Shown here: one piece after another, positions 63,208 through 64,000 of the stretch
Position numbering within the stretch: the first letter of the stretch is position 1
Layout of the letters: each line of letters starts with the position of its first letter
Assembly (NCBI GenBank): GCA_030248215.1
Contig: JASANG010000727.1
Span: 372,001 to 436,000, forward strand
Source: Enoplolaimus lenunculus
Lineage: Eukaryota > Nematoda > Enoplea > Enoplida > Thoracostomopsidae
Length of the DNA: 64,000 nucleotides
Direction of reading: 5' to 3'
Notes under the pieces: generated by a model
Databases searched by the model: none
The model's input: the letters and a program-made list of their open reading frames with translations, nothing else
Told to the model about the DNA's origin: nothing
Translations under genes and position numbers: made by a program

Positions 63208-63230
63208 CTAAAATAAGCTTACAAGGCGGA

Positions 63231-63625
63231 GGTATGGAATCTGGACCCCCTTGAATTTTGACAAAAAGTGCTCCATCGTATAAATCTCGACGAGCTGAAT
63301 TCAAGGGTACCATTTTTATGGCTGTATGACCAACGGTTCAGAAGTTACGGCCCTCGAAATCATAGTGCAAACACGCACAGATTGGAAGAGGAAGTATCTA
63401 TACAGACATGTTCGCAAAATATAAGCTTAACCAGGTTTATTCCTTACACAAATTTGATTGTTGTTTGTACATGTTTTATAAGGTAAAAAGTTAAAATTCA
63501 AAGGGCCATAAATAGTGAACTGGGGACCCTGCAGCGCTAACAATGGCACCGTTCATCTCAGCGCGTTGATATCTATAAAATGAACTATTTTTTATAAAAT
63601 TCCAAGGGGGCCCATATTCCGTACC
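63231..63625. mobile_element. Family W TIR element, copy 2
   Basis: Begins GGTATGGAATCTGGACCCCC and ends CCCATATTCCGTACC; colinear with 856-1248 through the middle (GACCAACGGTTCAGAAGTTA, then CAAACACGCACAGATTGGAA). Confidence 0.78.
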
Positions 63626-64000
63626 CTCAGCCAAGTTACAATTGCAATAAAGTTAGGTTTTGAGTGTAAATATATATAGTTTGGCGCAGTAATGACTTTG
63701 GTTAAACCTGGCACACCATTGACCTTTTAAGAATTTTATGATTAAAATCCTATACGGTTGAGGGCCCCTCTTTAGTGTGGGCTCCAACATAGGGAGTATG
63801 GGGGTGGCTCTTCCGACCCTAACTAGCATGGAAGAATCAGAGATACGATGGTCTTAACTAAACATATCCCTATATGACTCGCTTTGCTAACAAATCTTCA
63901 ACCATAATTTAGGTAACCTAATTCTGGTACTTCAATCATTAGGAAAATAGAAATTGTTGAACCAGTTGTAACCAAATTGAATGGATATAACCAAAATATA

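Noticed and set aside
1-64000. LTR retroelement, Polinton or other capsid-bearing element
   Set aside because: No long direct terminal repeats, reverse transcriptase, integrase or capsid motifs were seen; the mobile DNA is short non-autonomous TIR elements and tRNA-derived repeats.

Overview
The window is metazoan genomic DNA: AT-rich, dense in short non-autonomous DNA transposons, with no bacterial signals. It lies inside one very large minus-strand gene. 47 exons between 2289 and 63207 each encode one EGF-like domain, nearly all with the calcium-binding consensus (D-x-[DN]-E-C at the start, C-x-[DN]-x4-[FY]-x-C in the middle). Every exon begins and ends in phase 1. Exons total about 6.0 kb of the 60.9 kb they span (about 2,000 codons). 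I see no TB/8-cysteine, VWA, Ig, zona pellucida or transmembrane segment, and neither gene end is inside the window, so I call it a secreted, fibrillin/fibulin-like matrix protein without naming an orthologue. In the entries, domains are numbered d1 (63076-63207, most N-terminal here) to d47 (2289-2414, most C-terminal here). A compact AT-rich invertebrate such as a tunicate would fit, but the sequence does not settle the species.

The domain string has higher-order structure. Domains d16-d29 (46076 down to 26386) match d30-d43 (25124 down to 8640) one for one in exon length and local motifs, so a 14-domain block was duplicated. At the N-terminal side d1-d7 match d9-d15 with identical exon lengths, an 8-domain period. 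One exon (12262-12368) carries a small out-of-frame deletion and a stop. Its neighbour (8640-8765) has lost the calcium-binding signature. Because all exons are phase 1-1, exon 12262-12368 can be skipped without losing frame.

The introns are built largely of repeats. Three related TIR families (called A, B and C here, ends GGCCCATG/GGCCAATG) each carry a variable core of TTAGGC units. A fourth relative at 1271-2236 carries a 9-bp TGTCCCAWC minisatellite instead. Other families are: D, a TA-flanked palindromic MITE (CACTGCAAAAAATGG); E, a roughly 430-bp element (ACTGTAGTGACCCGAATAAG); F (ACTTAAGTA ends); G (CACTGTAAATTCC); H (CGCGGGTA-rich); I (GGGCCCGTAGCCAGCTCACC); R, with 3-bp TTA/TAA target sites like PIF/Harbinger; X, with CAGGGT ends and 8-bp target sites like hAT; S, with 7-bp target sites; U, TTAA-flanked with a tRNA-like core; T and J, with related ends; and W and Y. 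Several are nested. Many ORFs in the window are only translations of these repeats. No free-standing protein gene, rRNA, intact tRNA, CRISPR array or retroviral element was recognised.
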